Counted from the stretch's first letter, positions 41,728 through 49,689 are shown. The stretch is 64,000 nt of DNA from Pseudoalteromonas sp. XMcav2-N (GCF_024124545.1 NZ_JAMXSF010000006.1:1-64000); one strand, 5' to 3'. The notes: generated by a model not told the origin, from the sequence alone. Program-made: numbers and translations.

Positions 41728-41751
41728 AACCCGGCTCCGGCCGGGTTTTTT
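41728..41751 (+). terminator. Rho-independent terminator of rpmBG
   Basis: An 8-bp stem (AACCCGGC / GCCGGGTT) with a 4-nt loop and a T6 run. Confidence 0.95.
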
Positions 41752-41808
41752 ATTGCCTGTTTTCTGCCATGCTACTTTTCTTACTCATACCTACCTGTTT
41801 GTTAATTA

Positions 41809-41970
41809 ATACCAATTTGCTTAATTAAGTGTTCTATTTTGAGGCGAGAAAATATGGTCGATAACAAGGCAAAAATTTTGCTATTTAGTTGTTCTAAATA
41901 AGAAATTTTTAACGCCGTTAGCGCCATATTAGGTCCGTCAAATTGAACATGTATTAAGTGAAATTGGTAT
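41809..41970. mobile_element. MITE-like element, 162 bp
   Basis: A non-coding 162-bp element bounded by inverted ends: ATACCAATTT at 41809-41818 and AAATTGGTAT at 41961-41970. The match continues inward as TTAAT on both sides after 2-3 unmatched bases. No transposase is encoded, and no target duplication is clear. The same end sequence recurs as a small palindrome at 7003-7036. I believe repeats with these ends are common in Pseudoalteromonas-type genomes (from memory). It marks the border between the conserved ribosomal block and the accessory locus. Confidence 0.7.
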
Positions 41971-42008
41971 AGGGCTTTTAGCCTAGAACTCCCACCTCTT
42001 TGAGACCT

Positions 42009-42028
42009 ACCTGTTTAGTTGGACAGTT
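42009..42028 (+). promoter_or_regulatory. Lux-box-like LuxR operator upstream of the dioxygenase operon
   Basis: ACCTGT-N8-ACAGTT, an imperfect palindrome matching the classical lux box half-sites (ACCTGT-N8-ACAGGT) at 11 of 12 positions. It lies 58 bp before the ATG at 42087. A box centred about 42 bp before a start site would put transcription near 42061, with TAGGCT (42050-42055) as a possible -10. Confidence 0.7.
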
Positions 42029-42086
42029 ATTGCTTGTCGGGCAATCCCTTAGGCTATCTCCGATCGAATTCAAAAAGGAGATGGTA

Positions 42087-42977
42087 ATGAAATATACACT
42101 GAAAAATCGGGAAAAAGGGGAGATCCAAATAGTCGAGGCGAATGCTGCACTGGGCCTGGATGCGTTGACACGAGAAGATGTACTGGAGTTGGTAAAAGCC
42201 CATGGTGCGGTTTTATTCCGTGGCTTTGACACCACTCTGGATGCATTTTCAGCCTTGGTTTCCCGTGCCAGCGACAAAGTGACACTGGACCCCGCACGTA
42301 AGCATTTTTCTGATAATGCACAGCTGGTCGATGCCGGAACTGATCCGGTCGGACTGCACTTAGAAAATGGTAACGCGCCAAACTTGCCGGATCTCGCCTG
42401 GTTTTACTGTAAAAAAGCGGCGAAACGAGGCTCTCAGACAACCTATTGCGATGGCTATAGCGTGCTGGATGACCTGGATCCTGCCTGCAACCAAGACTTT
42501 ACCACGCGACAAATCAAGTATGCGCGTCACTTACCTGAAGCACTATGGAAAAAGTACACGCTCAATGAAGTGGATGGCCTGGAGCGTATCGAGCAAGTGA
42601 CCTTTGAGCACTTGCAACAACTGGCTGCACACAATCCTGGCCAGACTTTTACCTTACTTGAAGAGGGGGTGGTGTACTCAGAGCTGGTTGTGCCTGCAAT
42701 CCGCCAGTCTAAGTTTAGTCAGGTTAAAGGGTTTGCTAACAGCTTGCTGGGTCCTTCCTATAACTATGAACCACCTAAAATCACCTTTGGGGATGATCAG
42801 AAAATTGATGAGGCTGTCTGGCAGCACATTAATGAGGTCACCGAAGCCCATACCAAAAACATTGACTGGCAGGATCATGATGTCGTGGTACTCGATAACA
42901 CCCGGGTGATGCACGGTCGTCGCGAAATCATCGACACCGATCGCGAATTATTCAACGCGCTCAGTTATGTGGCATAG
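42087..42977 (+). CDS. TauD/SyrP-type Fe(II)/2-oxoglutarate dioxygenase
   Basis: A 296-residue enzyme expected to hydroxylate, desaturate or otherwise oxidise a small substrate using O2 and 2-oxoglutarate. The metal-binding facial triad is visible as H91-x-E93 (GLHLENGN) and H276 (NTRVMHGRRE). A Glu in place of Asp in HxD/E is known in the family. I choose ATG 42087, 6 nt after AAGGAG (42075-42080); ATG 42081 would be too close. It is the first gene of an operon with an AMP-ligase and two aminotransferases, preceded by a lux-box-like site. The substrate is unknown. Confidence 0.85.
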   Translation: MKYTLKNREKGEIQIVEANAALGLDALTREDVLELVKAHGAVLFRGFDTTLDAFSALVSRASDKVTLDPARKHFSDNAQLVDAGTDPVGLHLENGNAPNLPDLAWFYCKKAAKRGSQTTYCDGYSVLDDLDPACNQDFTTRQIKYARHLPEALWKKYTLNEVDGLERIEQVTFEHLQQLAAHNPGQTFTLLEEGVVYSELVVPAIRQSKFSQVKGFANSLLGPSYNYEPPKITFGDDQKIDEAVWQHINEVTEAHTKNIDWQDHDVVVLDNTRVMHGRREIIDTDRELFNALSYVA

Positions 42978-42985
42978 GAGTGGAC

Positions 42986-44512
42986 ATGAAACAGGCTAAA
43001 TTAACCGAGATAGTCGGACAATTTCTTCAAAACACAGAGGCGCAGCAGGTTGTTGTTAAGCAGTGTGGCAGTGCACAGAAGCTGACGATGCAGGATTTTC
43101 GTCATGCACTGGCACAGCTCAATACCAGACTAACCGCACAAGTGGCTGACATCGATCAGCACCTTGTTGCGATAGCCATAGATCCGAGTGCGAACTGGAT
43201 TTTGCTGGATACCCATTGCATTGTGAGCAAAACAATCAGTGTTCCAATTCCAACTGAATTCAGTGACGAGCAAATTGCGCATTTGCTTGAACCGGTTGGC
43301 TACTGTTTTGTGGATGATTTTCAGGTGGCAAAACGGATCATGGCCGCAGCCCCTCAGGTTGGCGTGATATTCTCTGATGGCACCCTTATCAAAGCCACCG
43401 AAAAAGCACCCAATGCGGAGTTGCTATCCCAGCTGAAAAAGCAGGATGTGATTAAAATCATTCATACTTCGGGCACAACGTCAGCGCCAAAAGGCGTGTT
43501 GATCCGCGATGCCGGGCTGGGTGGTCTGATAGAGACGCTGGCGCAGGTTTATCAACATCTGGGTCCCTGGCATTACTATTCTATGGTGCCGTTTTCACTC
43601 TTGATTGAGCAGGTGCTGGCCATTTATTTGCCCTTTAGCAGCGGCGGCTCCTGCACTTTACTGCCGAGCGGGATCCGGCCTTTCAGTACCCAAAGCGGTA
43701 TGGCGGACGAATATCTGGAAAGTGTCCGTTATGCCGACTGCAATGTCCTTTACCTGCCTCCTAAGCTACTTGAGGAGACACTCAGCATATTACAGCGTGG
43801 TGAAATAAGTGTTGCGGATATCTTCGGTTCAAATCAGGTACACGTTGTCACTGGCGGGGCAAAAGTGTCGGCACAACTGCTGATTGACCTGCAAGCGTAT
43901 GGACTGGAGGTTGATGAAGGCTACGGGCTGAGCGAAAACTCATCTGTGGTGGCGATTAACACTGGTGCCGGGAAAAAACTGGGCAGTGTTGGCAAGCTAT
44001 TACCCGGGCTTGAAGCACGGATTGAAGAAGGCGAGCTGCTGATCAAGAGTCCCAGCTTGTGTGCCGGTTACCTTAATCGCGATATCAGTGCGTGTGAGTT
44101 CAATGACGAAGGGTTTTTGCATACCGGTGATCTGGCTCACTTTGATGAACAGGGTTACCTCTATATTGAAGGTCGGATCAAGAATGTCATCATTTTATCC
44201 AGTGGCCGCAATGTCAGCCCTGAATGGGTCGAGGCGACCTACAAAGAGCTGGATGACGTGGCTGATGTGGTGGTGTTCGGTGAAGCACAGGAAAGCATTT
44301 CCGGTGTGGTGTTTACTAACCAAGAAATGGACGAAGCACAGATCCAGACTGCGCTGGCAAAGGTGGCCTCGAGACTACCGACATATTGTCAGATCCAGCA
44401 AGTGCGGGTGCAACATCTGAGTGAATCACTCAGACGCCGCTACTTTACCGTAACCGGGCGTCCTATGCGGGACAAGATAGCCCAGGATTTCTTTGCTGAT
44501 ATCGCAGCATAA
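42986..44512 (+). CDS. AMP-dependent acyl/aryl-CoA-synthetase-like ligase
   Basis: A 508-residue adenylate-forming enzyme that should activate a carboxylic acid. The P-loop motif IHTSGTTSAPKGV (near residue 160), YGLSEN (A5), GFLHTGDLA (A7) and IKNVIILSSGRNVSPEWVEA (A8) are present. The usual catalytic Lys of motif A10 reads Arg (R492 in TGRPMRD), so adenylation chemistry may be altered. ATG 42986 is 5 nt after AGGAG. It has no fused carrier domain, and no carrier protein gene is nearby. It probably supplies an activated acid to the neighbouring acyl-transfer or amination steps. Confidence 0.85.
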   Translation: MKQAKLTEIVGQFLQNTEAQQVVVKQCGSAQKLTMQDFRHALAQLNTRLTAQVADIDQHLVAIAIDPSANWILLDTHCIVSKTISVPIPTEFSDEQIAHLLEPVGYCFVDDFQVAKRIMAAAPQVGVIFSDGTLIKATEKAPNAELLSQLKKQDVIKIIHTSGTTSAPKGVLIRDAGLGGLIETLAQVYQHLGPWHYYSMVPFSLLIEQVLAIYLPFSSGGSCTLLPSGIRPFSTQSGMADEYLESVRYADCNVLYLPPKLLEETLSILQRGEISVADIFGSNQVHVVTGGAKVSAQLLIDLQAYGLEVDEGYGLSENSSVVAINTGAGKKLGSVGKLLPGLEARIEEGELLIKSPSLCAGYLNRDISACEFNDEGFLHTGDLAHFDEQGYLYIEGRIKNVIILSSGRNVSPEWVEATYKELDDVADVVVFGEAQESISGVVFTNQEMDEAQIQTALAKVASRLPTYCQIQQVRVQHLSESLRRRYFTVTGRPMRDKIAQDFFADIAA

Positions 44513-44520
44513 AGGAGCAA

Positions 44521-45654
44521 ATGATGACAGTAAAATCAACAAGCCGGGCGCTGCAAAGCGCCTCTGGCGCCACTTTGACATTTGATGACGGCAGTACAGC
44601 AATTGACTTGTGCAGTGGCGGTTTTGGTCATGGGCAGCGCGAGATTGTCGCGGCGGTTAAGGCCCAGGTTGAGGCCATGCCATTATCAAACCGGGTAATG
44701 ATCACGCCAGTGCTGGCAAGTCTGGTGGATAAAATTGCACAGCTGATGCCAGGCGAGCTGTCTGTCAGCTATATCTGTAACTCTGGAGAAGAGTCTTTTG
44801 ATGGGGCACTGAAGCTGGCCCGGGGCGCTAACCCGGATCGCGATCAGGTGGTGGTGGTATCCGGGAGCCATTTAGGTTGCCTGAGCTATGGCCAGTATTT
44901 CTCACAATCAGGCGTGTCTTTGGATTATCTGCCATTGCGTCCTGTCTTTGTCGAAGCCAATGACAGTAAGGCGTTAGCCAGCGCTATTACCGCGCAAACG
45001 CTTGCTGTGGTTTATGAGCCTGTATTGACGCAACAGCAGTTGTTGCCATTGAACGAAGATTTCCTGACGACCATGCGCACCCTGTCCAAGAGTACAGGTG
45101 CCACCATGATTGCCTATGAAGTGAATACGGGGATGGGTCGTTGTGGTCGCAATTTTGCGACTGAACTGACTTCAGTGGTACCCGATGTGATGGTCATTGG
45201 CGGTGCCCTGAACGCAGGGTGTGTGCCAGTGGGGGGGTATGTCACACACAAGGCACTGAATGACTTGGTTTACGGCAAGCAAAACCCATCGTTGCATGGT
45301 AGCACCACTGGCGGAAACCCGGCCAGTTGTGTGGCAGCATTACAGGCACTAATTGCGCTGGAGTCTCAGGGGGTTGCGAACAGGCAAACTCAGATAGGTG
45401 CGCAACTGGTGAGCAGCATAGACGGACAGGCAAGCTGTAAGCAGGCGGGGAGCCTGGTGTATGTCACGCTGAAAAACGCTGCACAAGCGAAGGCCATGAA
45501 GCTGGCATTAGCTGAAGCCGGGTTACTGGTCGCTACCCGGGGGCATGAGCTGCATCTGACTCCGCCTTTGATGATCAGCGACAGTGAACTAGCACAGGCC
45601 TGCGCCACATTAAGTAAAGTCATCAAGCAAGTTAACGTCAAGGAGGCAGCATAA
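44521..45654 (+). CDS. Class III aminotransferase-fold protein lacking PLP-binding residues (probable pseudoenzyme)
   Basis: A 377-residue class III aminotransferase homologue, about 50-70 residues shorter than usual. Aligned by eye with the next gene's product, the PLP lysine (SKG in the partner) is Gly228 in IGGAL, the aspartate that holds the pyridine nitrogen (ADEIQT) is Tyr199 in AYEVNT, and the cofactor-stacking YHGKT is replaced by HLGCL near residue 117. The codons were checked in the nucleotide sequence (TAT at 45115, GGT at 45202). The reading frame is intact and conserved elsewhere (MGRCGR, STTGGNP). A second ATG at 44524 is the better start by spacing from GGAG. It overlaps the next gene by 1 nt (TAATG). 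It is likely a non-catalytic partner subunit. Confidence 0.85.
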   Translation: MMTVKSTSRALQSASGATLTFDDGSTAIDLCSGGFGHGQREIVAAVKAQVEAMPLSNRVMITPVLASLVDKIAQLMPGELSVSYICNSGEESFDGALKLARGANPDRDQVVVVSGSHLGCLSYGQYFSQSGVSLDYLPLRPVFVEANDSKALASAITAQTLAVVYEPVLTQQQLLPLNEDFLTTMRTLSKSTGATMIAYEVNTGMGRCGRNFATELTSVVPDVMVIGGALNAGCVPVGGYVTHKALNDLVYGKQNPSLHGSTTGGNPASCVAALQALIALESQGVANRQTQIGAQLVSSIDGQASCKQAGSLVYVTLKNAAQAKAMKLALAEAGLLVATRGHELHLTPPLMISDSELAQACATLSKVIKQVNVKEAA

Positions 45655-46997
45655 TGGATCTGCAACAAACAGTAGAGACTTTAGATCAACACTGGAACCC
45701 GACAGCTGCGAGCCTGTACCGAGTGAGCCGTCGTACTATGGAACAAACCGCGCACAATACAGTGATCCGCGACCATCTTGGTAATGAATTCCTCGACTTT
45801 GCCTGTAGTTATGGTGTATTCATCGTCGGTCATACCCAGCCTGAGATCCAAGCCGCAGTGACGGCGCAGCTGGAGCAAGTATCAATTGGTGCTGTCGGGG
45901 TGGAAGACCAGCAAACACAGCGTTTGTCACAGCGTCTGGCAGAGATGCTGCCGGGCGACCTGAATCGCAGCTACTACTGCAATTCGGGTGCCGAGGCCAG
46001 TGAATTGTCTATGCGTGCGGTGATCACCGCTCACCCGAGCAGCGACCGGATCGTGGTAGCCCGTAACAGTTATCATGGCAAAACTCTGGGGGCGCTCAAT
46101 ATTCTTGGTCAGCGTGGTCATCGATTGCCATTTGGTAAGCTGGCAGATAACGTCGTGTATGTAGATTTTGGTGACATTGCACAAATGCGTGAAGCCATTG
46201 CAGGTGGTGCTGCAGCCGTTTTCATCGAGCCCATACTGGGTGGGCCTTACCTGCAGGTGCCTCAGCTGGGTTATCTGAAACAAGTGGAAAGCCTGTGCCG
46301 GGAGTATGGTACTTACCTGGTTGCAGATGAGATCCAGACTGCGTTTGGTCGTTGCGGCAAAATGTTTGGGATCGACTATGATCAGGTGGAGCCGGATATC
46401 GTGATCCTGTCTAAAGGTCTGACCGGTGGACATGCGGCGATTGCTGTTGCGGTTTTCTCCGAGCGCCTGGACAGGCGGCTGCGCAATGACATCCTGGTGG
46501 ATGAGGCTTTCTTCGCGACTGCCGGGGGCCACCCCTATAGCAGCAGCGCCGCTCTGGCAGCCCTGGATTTTATCGAGCAGAAGCAATTGGTGGCGCGTGC
46601 GCAAAAGCAAGGTGAATATCTGCTTAGCGAAATGCGCCGGGTGGCAGCTAAATATCCAGATCTGGTATTAGATGTGCCCGGGGTTGGTCTGATGACTGGA
46701 TTAAAGTGCGCCAGTCCGGCAGTTGAAACGGCGATTACTATGATGATGGGACGTCACAACATTCATTTGGGTCACTCCATGAATGAAAAGGCAACGCATC
46801 CGGTGCTAAGATTTTATCCGCCACTGACTGTGTCTCATGATGAGGTCACGCGTTGTATCACAGCGTTGGAAGGGGTGCTTGCAACCTTAGGTAAGCGTCC
46901 AAAACTATTCCTGAAGCTGATGAATGCGCTGATCAAACGTCAGTTCACTATGCCCAGGAAGTGGTTATATAAAATTACCGGTGTCAAAGCGGCATAA
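45654..46997 (+). CDS. Class III PLP-dependent aminotransferase (catalytic)
   Basis: A 447-residue fold-type I aminotransferase with all expected residues: Y140-HGKT cofactor stacking, D225 in VADEIQTAFGRCG and PLP Lys254 in ILSKGLTGG. It is similar to ornithine/putrescine- or acyl-chain-type omega-aminotransferases, without enough to name a substrate. A C-terminal basic tail (about residues 410-447, RPKLFLKLMNALIKRQF) extends beyond the usual fold. Translation is coupled to the pseudo-aminotransferase by a 1-nt overlap, consistent with a heterodimer. A strong terminator follows. Confidence 0.9.
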   Translation: MDLQQTVETLDQHWNPTAASLYRVSRRTMEQTAHNTVIRDHLGNEFLDFACSYGVFIVGHTQPEIQAAVTAQLEQVSIGAVGVEDQQTQRLSQRLAEMLPGDLNRSYYCNSGAEASELSMRAVITAHPSSDRIVVARNSYHGKTLGALNILGQRGHRLPFGKLADNVVYVDFGDIAQMREAIAGGAAAVFIEPILGGPYLQVPQLGYLKQVESLCREYGTYLVADEIQTAFGRCGKMFGIDYDQVEPDIVILSKGLTGGHAAIAVAVFSERLDRRLRNDILVDEAFFATAGGHPYSSSAALAALDFIEQKQLVARAQKQGEYLLSEMRRVAAKYPDLVLDVPGVGLMTGLKCASPAVETAITMMMGRHNIHLGHSMNEKATHPVLRFYPPLTVSHDEVTRCITALEGVLATLGKRPKLFLKLMNALIKRQFTMPRKWLYKITGVKAA

Positions 46998-47007
46998 CCG
47001 AAAAATA

Positions 47008-47034
47008 AAAAGACTGGCGCGAGGCCAGTCTTTT
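47008..47034. terminator. Bidirectional rho-independent terminator
   Basis: A perfect 11-bp stem (AAAAGACTGGC / GCCAGTCTTTT) with a GCGAG loop, between the aminotransferase operon and a convergent gene. A-run and T-run on the two sides allow use in both directions. Confidence 0.9.
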
Positions 47035-47091
47035 GGGCTTGGGACCACATTGGAGATGGAAGTTCACCCGCGATGATGCGGATTCACCCAA

Positions 47092-47802
47092 TTAGTTGAT
47101 CGGATAGTTAGGGAATGGATTCTGGTAACTGATATCCGGGCGTTGCTCAGTGAAAATTGAACGCACTTTTAGCAAATCAATCTTCCACTCACCCGGCTTA
47201 GTGGCAATCACGCCTAAGGTGTTATTGCTGACGAACAGCTGCGGCCCTAACAATGGCTCAAATGGCAGCTCAACATCCGTGGACTGCACAATTTCCTGAT
47301 GAACCAGGACATTAAAGTTTAACTCCATTCTGCCAGTACCCGGGCGGTTACCTTCTTCATAATGACTGATATAGAAAGAAGTAGGTGAAAAAGATGCATT
47401 CTGTCTCAGTTGGGCCAGACCTTCTGTTGCGATCTGTATGGTGGAATCAATCCCGGTGGACAGGCTACCATTGAGATCCAGCTCAATCGCCGGGCTGACA
47501 ATGTCATTAAAGCAGGCTTTGACTTCATCAACCCGTACATAATCCTCCTTAAAGTTAGACGCTTCCGGAATGCACAGGAAAAAGCGTCGCACAATCTGGC
47601 TGCCCTCAAAATATGCATGTTGTTTATTGAGGCTGCGTAAAAAGGTTTTATTTCTGAGAATTCGCTTAATGTTAAATGGCGGCGCATCTTGTGCTTGCTG
47701 GTAAGCCATCTCATTGTCTTGCCAGTCATCATCCTGCGCCATAGCGCTGGTTGTGCCAAAAGTCAGTGCGGTGGTTGCTGCCAGAGTCAGAAATTTATTC
47801 AT
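47092..47802 (-). CDS. Secreted protein of unknown function in the accessory locus
   Basis: A 236-residue protein with a signal peptide (MNKFLTLAATTALTFGTTSAMA). The mature part starts acidic (QDDDWQDNE), has two cysteines (FFLCIPEAS and VKACFND) that could pair, and is rich in beta-strand-like sequence. I recognise no family. It is the only gene of this locus between the aminotransferase operon and the afsA-like operon, on the opposite strand and divergent from the latter, with an inverted repeat (47848-47864) in the shared upstream region. Confidence 0.6.
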   Translation of the reverse strand: MNKFLTLAATTALTFGTTSAMAQDDDWQDNEMAYQQAQDAPPFNIKRILRNKTFLRSLNKQHAYFEGSQIVRRFFLCIPEASNFKEDYVRVDEVKACFNDIVSPAIELDLNGSLSTGIDSTIQIATEGLAQLRQNASFSPTSFYISHYEEGNRPGTGRMELNFNVLVHQEIVQSTDVELPFEPLLGPQLFVSNNTLGVIATKPGEWKIDLLKVRSIFTEQRPDISYQNPFPNYPIN

Positions 47803-47847
47803 TGTCTTTGTTCCTTAGTGTGGAAGTTGAGTTCGTTATTGTTGGTT

Positions 47848-47864
47848 GTCAACGTGGTGTTGAC
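47848..47864. promoter_or_regulatory. Inverted repeat, candidate operator in the afsA-like divergent region
   Basis: A perfect 6-5-6 inverted repeat (GTCAAC / GTTGAC). Its left arm overlaps a consensus -35 hexamer (TTGACA) on the minus strand, and its right arm includes TTGACT on the plus strand, so a bound protein could affect both directions. No good -10 is evident for either. Confidence 0.4.
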
Positions 47865-47966
47865 TTGCTTACCAGTCTGACCCGGAACCTTATTTCAGAC
47901 CATTTCAGGATATTTCTTTGCTTATCGCTTCATTTCACGGTGTACCTGAAACAGCGTGTTGGGTTG

Positions 47967-47980
47967 TGAAATATATTTCA
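47967..47980. promoter_or_regulatory. 14-bp perfect palindrome upstream of the afsA-like gene
   Basis: TGAAATATATTTCA is self-complementary and lies 96 bp before the afsA-like ATG. The first ten bases recur at 59523-59532 in the luxI/hemolysin-family intergenic region. It could be an operator; AT-rich chance occurrence is possible. Confidence 0.35.
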
Positions 47981-48075
47981 TGGCGATTGTTGATTTTAAT
48001 GGGAAACACCAAAGCGGCAGACAGCAACAACAATATTGCCGCGGGCTTAATAAACCAACATCAACGGAGATAATC

Positions 48076-48840
48076 ATGAAAACAGTTAAGCAAACCCAAG
48101 TACTGGTCGGGAATAAATTCACTAACTTTGCACAAAACCCGGGCGTTACTACTTATGAACAAGCACGCACTATGCTGGAAACCAATGATGAACAGCTCTC
48201 GACCACCCAGTTTGTATTAGGTCAGGGAATTTGTGCAGATGCTTACCAGGCACTACTTAATTTGGCGGAGGAAAAAGGCATGGCAGCAGCCTTTGCAACT
48301 CCTTCCTTTAATAAGCTGAATAAACAGGAAACCCATAAACATCAAAAACGCAACGGTATGTTAGGGGAACCGCAACAAATTGAAGACAATGTATACCGCC
48401 TGCCTATTTATATTGACGATGCCTGCGATGAAATGGGTGACCATGTCACCGGGCACCACATTCAGGGCATGGTGCTGACAGAATCGGCACGTCAGGCGTT
48501 TTTGGCTATTACCGAACGCTATTTCCTGGCCGAAGCTGAAAAAAGTTACTTCGTGATTAACTCGCTGGATAGTGAATATCTGAGCTTTGCGTTTCCACTG
48601 CCGCTGGAGCTGGAATATCGCATTTTGAGCTTCACCGACAAAGGACGCGGCACTTTGTGCTTCGATGTAGAGATGACCTTATCGCAAAACGGTCAGGATT
48701 GTGCTCGTGTGAAGACCAAGTTCAGTACCTACCCGGAGAAATTCCTGTCTCGCAAAGAAGGCAGCATGGCCAAGCAGGCGGTGGAGCACCTGCAAACGGC
48801 ATTGGCAGAGCAAGGAGCCGTCTGTGATGTGGCAGCCTAA
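48076..48840 (+). CDS. AfsA-like hotdog-domain protein (gamma-butyrolactone/butenolide-type biosynthesis)
   Basis: A 254-residue protein resembling the AfsA/ScbA/MmfL family, which in Streptomyces joins a beta-ketoacyl thioester to dihydroxyacetone phosphate. The most characteristic segment is GHHIQGMVLTESARQAF (residues 126-142, with E136), preceded by an HK-containing segment (THKHQKRNGMLGEP, 87-100) and a YRLPIYID strand, as in the first hotdog repeat; the second half (FAFPLPLELEYRI) fits the degenerate repeat. ATG 48076 is preceded by CGGAGA. It overlaps a HAD phosphatase gene by 14 bp. AfsA homologues are unusual in gammaproteobacteria; acceptance of a different nucleophile is possible. 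Confidence 0.72.
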   Translation: MKTVKQTQVLVGNKFTNFAQNPGVTTYEQARTMLETNDEQLSTTQFVLGQGICADAYQALLNLAEEKGMAAAFATPSFNKLNKQETHKHQKRNGMLGEPQQIEDNVYRLPIYIDDACDEMGDHVTGHHIQGMVLTESARQAFLAITERYFLAEAEKSYFVINSLDSEYLSFAFPLPLELEYRILSFTDKGRGTLCFDVEMTLSQNGQDCARVKTKFSTYPEKFLSRKEGSMAKQAVEHLQTALAEQGAVCDVAA

Positions 48841-49552
48841 CGTCATCGCGCAGAGACCCTGCGCTTTCTTTGACGTCGATAACACGCTTATCGACCTGAA
48901 AAGTATGTTTTCATTCGCCGATTTTTTACAGGACAAAGCGCTTTTGGTTCCGGCTGAACGTTTCGGAGCCTGGCGCGAGCGCTTGGAGAGCTTATTTGCA
49001 GCGCAGCGTCCTCGCAGTGAAATCAATCGCTTTTACTACACCTTATTTGAGGGGGTTGAAGTCAGTGCGTTTGCTGAGGCGGCGCAGCTGTGGTTTGCCA
49101 CTTTGCCCGAGCCAGATGCTTACACTAAGCCGGCTCCGCTGGCGGCACTGAAGGCATTACAGCAAGCCGGATATAACACCATTTTGGTCTCCGGATCCGG
49201 GTATCACCTGCTGGCACCTTTTGCGGCAGTGTGGCAGGTCAGTGATGTGTTGTGCGCGCCTCAACAGCAAAAAGGTGGGCGCTATACAGGCGAACTGGAT
49301 GACCTGCCGAGCATAGGTCAGGGGAAGGCACATTTTATTGCGCAGTTTTTACATCAGCACCAGATCTCTGCCGATGCTTGCCTGGCTTTTGGTGATGACC
49401 TCAGTGACTTCCCTATGTTAGGTGCTGTTAATAAAGGGTTTTTGGTGGATCCGCTGGCGCCAACTCTGATTGCAAATCAGGACGTCGGGTATGAAGTATT
49501 CACCACGATTTCTGATCAGAACTGTACGTTCAGGCAGTACGTCTGCCACTAA
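48827..49552 (+). CDS. HAD-superfamily (subfamily IB) phosphatase
   Basis: A 241-residue HAD phosphatase. Motif I FFDVDNTLIDLKS gives nucleophile Asp16 and acid/base Asp18; motif II is VSGSGYHLL, and motif IV AFGDDLSDFPML. This is the SerB-like IB layout with a helical cap. ATG 48827 (9 nt after AAGGAG) or GTG 48824 may be used; both start inside the afsA-like gene. In butyrolactone and furan (MmfP) pathways a phosphatase removes the DHAP-derived phosphate, so the tight coupling suggests this job here. It could instead be a phospholipid or lysophosphatidate phosphatase. Confidence 0.82.
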   Translation: MWQPNVIAQRPCAFFDVDNTLIDLKSMFSFADFLQDKALLVPAERFGAWRERLESLFAAQRPRSEINRFYYTLFEGVEVSAFAEAAQLWFATLPEPDAYTKPAPLAALKALQQAGYNTILVSGSGYHLLAPFAAVWQVSDVLCAPQQQKGGRYTGELDDLPSIGQGKAHFIAQFLHQHQISADACLAFGDDLSDFPMLGAVNKGFLVDPLAPTLIANQDVGYEVFTTISDQNCTFRQYVCH

Positions 49553-49597
49553 TTTTAATCAACAATAAACGCAACTGGATAACCACAGCAGGATAAC

Positions 49598-49635
49598 CAG
49601 AAAGCAGCACTGCACAGCGGGGAAGCGCTTTCTGG
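49598..49635 (+). promoter_or_regulatory. Stem-loop and direct repeats upstream of the aldo/keto reductase gene
   Basis: A perfect 9-bp inverted repeat (CCAGAAAGC / GCTTTCTGG) with a 20-nt loop. Two direct copies of GGATAACCA (49578-49586 and 49592-49600) abut its left arm. There is no T-run. It could be an operator or a leader structure for the gene at 49690. Confidence 0.4.
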
Positions 49636-49689
49636 CATCCAGGTAATGTAATTGAACACAATTTAACTTAACTAAAATGGAAGAGAATT

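Noticed and set aside
41789..41810. ACCTGT half-site upstream of the MITE-like element as another lux box
   Set aside because: No ACAG half follows at the required spacing; it is only the duplicated left half.
45927..46610. A 227-codon frame antisense to the catalytic aminotransferase
   Set aside because: The sense strand carries all class III aminotransferase motifs; the antisense product shows no recognisable domain.
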